Below, piece by piece: positions 50,817 to 52,453 of a DNA stretch of 52,453 bases. Below the pieces are notes generated by a model that saw nothing but the letters and a program-made list of their open reading frames with translations, did no database searches and was not told the DNA's origin. Source of the DNA: Bacillota bacterium. GTDB taxonomy: Bacteria > Bacillota > Bacilli > Paenibacillales > Paenibacillaceae. The position numbers and the translations under genes are program-made. Location: positions 1-52,453 of the forward strand of contig JAEZCJ010000209.1 of NCBI GenBank assembly GCA_023433615.1, read 5' to 3'. Positions within the stretch are counted from its first letter, which is position 1. The number at the start of each line of letters is the position of its first letter.

Positions 50817-52229
50817 TTGAGCAAATTATGGGGCGGCCGGTTCACGAAGAAGACCGACCAACTGGTAGAAGAATATACCGCATCGATCACGTTCGATAAG
50901 GAGCTCGCCGAGGAGGATATCCAAGGCAGCCTCGCGCACGTGACGATGCTCGGCAAGCAAGGTATCCTGCCGCAGGAAGACGTCGAGACGATTAAGGAAG
51001 GGCTGAACCGCGTGCTTCAGAAGATCAAACGCGGCGAGCTCGAATTCGCGATCTCCGACGAAGACATTCATATGAACATCGAGAAGGCGCTGATCGACGA
51101 CGTCGGTCCCGTAGGCGGCAAGCTGCATACGGGACGCTCGCGCAATGACCAGGTGGCGACCGACATGCACCTGTATTTGCGCAAGCGGGTCGTCGAATTC
51201 GTCGACCTTCTGCACAAGCTGCAAGCTGCGCTCATCGAGCAAGCCAAAGCGAACCTCGACACGATCGTGCCGGGCTACACCCATCTGCAGCGGGCACAGC
51301 CGATTCTGTTCGCCCATCATCTGATGGCGTACGTCTCCATGTTCGGTCGCGATGCGGAGCGCTTGCAGGACAGCTACAAACGGATCAATACGCTGCCGCT
51401 CGGAGCGGGTGCGCTGGCGGGCACGACGTTCCCGATCGACCGCCATTTCGTTGCCGAGCAGCTCGGCTTCGACCGGGTCTACGAGAACAGTCTGGACGCC
51501 GTCAGCGACCGCGACTTCATTCTCGAGTTCCTGTCGCATGCTTCGATCATCATGATGCATCTGTCGCGTCTATCCGAGGAACTGATCCTCTGGTCGAGCA
51601 CGGAATTCCGCTTCGTCGAGCTTGACGATGCGTTCTGCACGGGCAGCAGCATCATGCCGCAGAAGAAGAATCCGGACGTGCCGGAGCTCGTGCGCGGCAA
51701 GACGGGGCGCGTGTACGGCGATCTGATGGGCCTCCTGACGGTCTTGAAGTCGCTGCCGCTGGCGTACAACAAGGATATGCAGGAAGACAAGGAAGGCATG
51801 TTCGATACCGTCCGCACGCTGCAAGGCGCGCTGCAGCTGTTCGCGCCGATGATCGCGACGATGACCGTGAATAAGGCGCAGATGCGCGAAGCCGTCAACA
51901 AGGACTTCTCGAACGCGACCGATATCGCGGACTTCCTCGTGGGCAAAGGCTTACCGTTCCGTCAAGCGCATGAGGTCATCGGCAAGACGGTACTGTACTG
52001 CATCCAGCAGAACAAATTCCTGCTCGACCTGACGCTGGACGAATTCAAACAATTCTCGGAGCTGTTCGACGAGCGGATCTACGACGTATTGCAGCCGGCG
52101 AACGTCGTCGACGCGCGCAACGTCTACGGCGGCACCGCGACCAAGCAGGTAGAGGGCGCCATCTCGCGTGCCGAGGCCCAACTGGAGCAGACGGCGGCAT
52201 GGGTAGCGGAGTACGCGGCGAAGCAGTAG
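50817..52229 (+). CDS. argH: ArgH, argininosuccinate lyase
   Basis: ArgH cleaves argininosuccinate to arginine and fumarate, the last step. The 470-residue protein has KLWGGRF at the start, TGRSRNDQVATDMHLYLR near residue 105, the catalytic TGSSIMPQKKNPDVPEL signature near residue 275 and a normal C-terminus. It starts with TTG, preceded by AAGGGAG at correct spacing. Confidence 0.97.
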   Translation: MSKLWGGRFTKKTDQLVEEYTASITFDKELAEEDIQGSLAHVTMLGKQGILPQEDVETIKEGLNRVLQKIKRGELEFAISDEDIHMNIEKALIDDVGPVGGKLHTGRSRNDQVATDMHLYLRKRVVEFVDLLHKLQAALIEQAKANLDTIVPGYTHLQRAQPILFAHHLMAYVSMFGRDAERLQDSYKRINTLPLGAGALAGTTFPIDRHFVAEQLGFDRVYENSLDAVSDRDFILEFLSHASIIMMHLSRLSEELILWSSTEFRFVELDDAFCTGSSIMPQKKNPDVPELVRGKTGRVYGDLMGLLTVLKSLPLAYNKDMQEDKEGMFDTVRTLQGALQLFAPMIATMTVNKAQMREAVNKDFSNATDIADFLVGKGLPFRQAHEVIGKTVLYCIQQNKFLLDLTLDEFKQFSELFDERIYDVLQPANVVDARNVYGGTATKQVEGAISRAEAQLEQTAAWVAEYAAKQ

Positions 52230-52275
52230 CATGGTATTGCAACTGTGCTGCGAGTAATCGAATAAGCAGCGCATC

Positions 52276-52316
52276 GAATCCCCCCAACACAGGCGTACTG
52301 CCTGTGTTGGGGATTC
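52276..52316 (+). terminator. Hairpin after argH, likely terminator of the arginine cluster
   Basis: GAATCCCC-CC-AACACAGGC (52276-52294) pairs with GCCTGTGTTGGGGATTC (52300-52316) with two extra C in the left arm. The stem is strong but the T-run is weak, so efficiency is uncertain. Confidence 0.6.
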
Positions 52317-52453
52317 TTGCGTATGCGGGAGTTGCAGGCTGGACAGGGGGCATCTGCCGGCGATCGAACACCGCGGACCGTGCTGGACCGCGCCGCCCGC
52401 GCCGACACCAAGACCACGCCGACCACCAAACCACCAAGCCCACCAAGCTCACC
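52317..52453. other. Unassigned sequence at the right edge
   Basis: No gene is supported here. The last 60 bases are C-rich with repeated CCACCAA-like triplets (ACCACCAAACCACCAAGCC), unlike the rest of the window. It could be the tip of a Pro/Thr-rich or Gly/Val-rich coding repeat on either strand, or assembly-edge sequence. Confidence 0.3.

Overview
The window is a Gram-positive, flagellated, naturally-competence-type chromosome segment. Gene order and protein flavour point to the Paenibacillaceae (Paenibacillus or Cohnella-like), although no rRNA or other definitive marker is present. Every convincing gene is on the + strand. The backbone follows the Bacillus subtilis comF-to-prfB order: comFA (cut by the left edge), comFC, yvyF, flgM, flgN, flgK, flgL, yviE-like, fliW, csrA, hag, flaG, fliD, fliS, fliT, then after an insertion hpf, secA and prfB (with its programmed +1 frameshift). 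A coiled-coil protein, a YitT-family membrane protein and a complete arginine set (argC, J, B, D, F, G, H) follow.

Between fliT (ends 11316) and hpf (starts 37460) lies about 25 kb that B. subtilis lacks. It is a flagellin-glycosylation island. It starts with a Maf-type flagellin glycosyltransferase and a PseB-like dehydratase and ends with PseI and PseC, so a pseudaminic-type nonulosonic acid is the best guess for one sugar. In between, and visibly more AT-rich from about 14.7 to 21.4 kb, sits a run of unusual multidomain proteins: methyltransferases, a 928-residue five-domain protein with two FkbM domains and a GT11-like domain, GT2-like enzymes, a kinase-methyltransferase fusion and a CDP-glycerol-transferase-like protein. 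All seven of these consecutive genes carry the same kind of about 100-residue Rossmann-like module at the N- or C-terminus (eight copies; one protein has it at both ends). Next come a cytidylyltransferase-oxidoreductase fusion, a CDP-alcohol phosphatidyltransferase, a GNAT, an epimerase-ATP-grasp fusion, a HAD phosphatase, an SpsF-like cytidylyltransferase, a DUF4910 protein and a sugar N-formyltransferase. The inferred product is a nonulosonic-acid-containing flagellar glycan carrying formyl, methyl and phosphodiester-linked groups; that chemistry is inference. A cold-shock gene and a decayed galE remnant mark the right border of the island.

Regulation is readable in places. Four sigma-D-type promoters (TAAA-N16-near GCCGATAT) precede yvyF, flgM, hag and flaG. 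The flgM one overlaps a terminator hairpin so that its predicted start lies in the hairpin loop. The hag leader carries two GGA sites suited to CsrA, in line with the adjacent fliW-csrA pair. A composite intergenic repeat of 137-177 bp occurs four times (before flgN, prfB, argB and argH); two copies carry an extra hairpin module of about 40 bp at different internal positions. This repeat and the shared Rossmann module are the two observations most worth following up.
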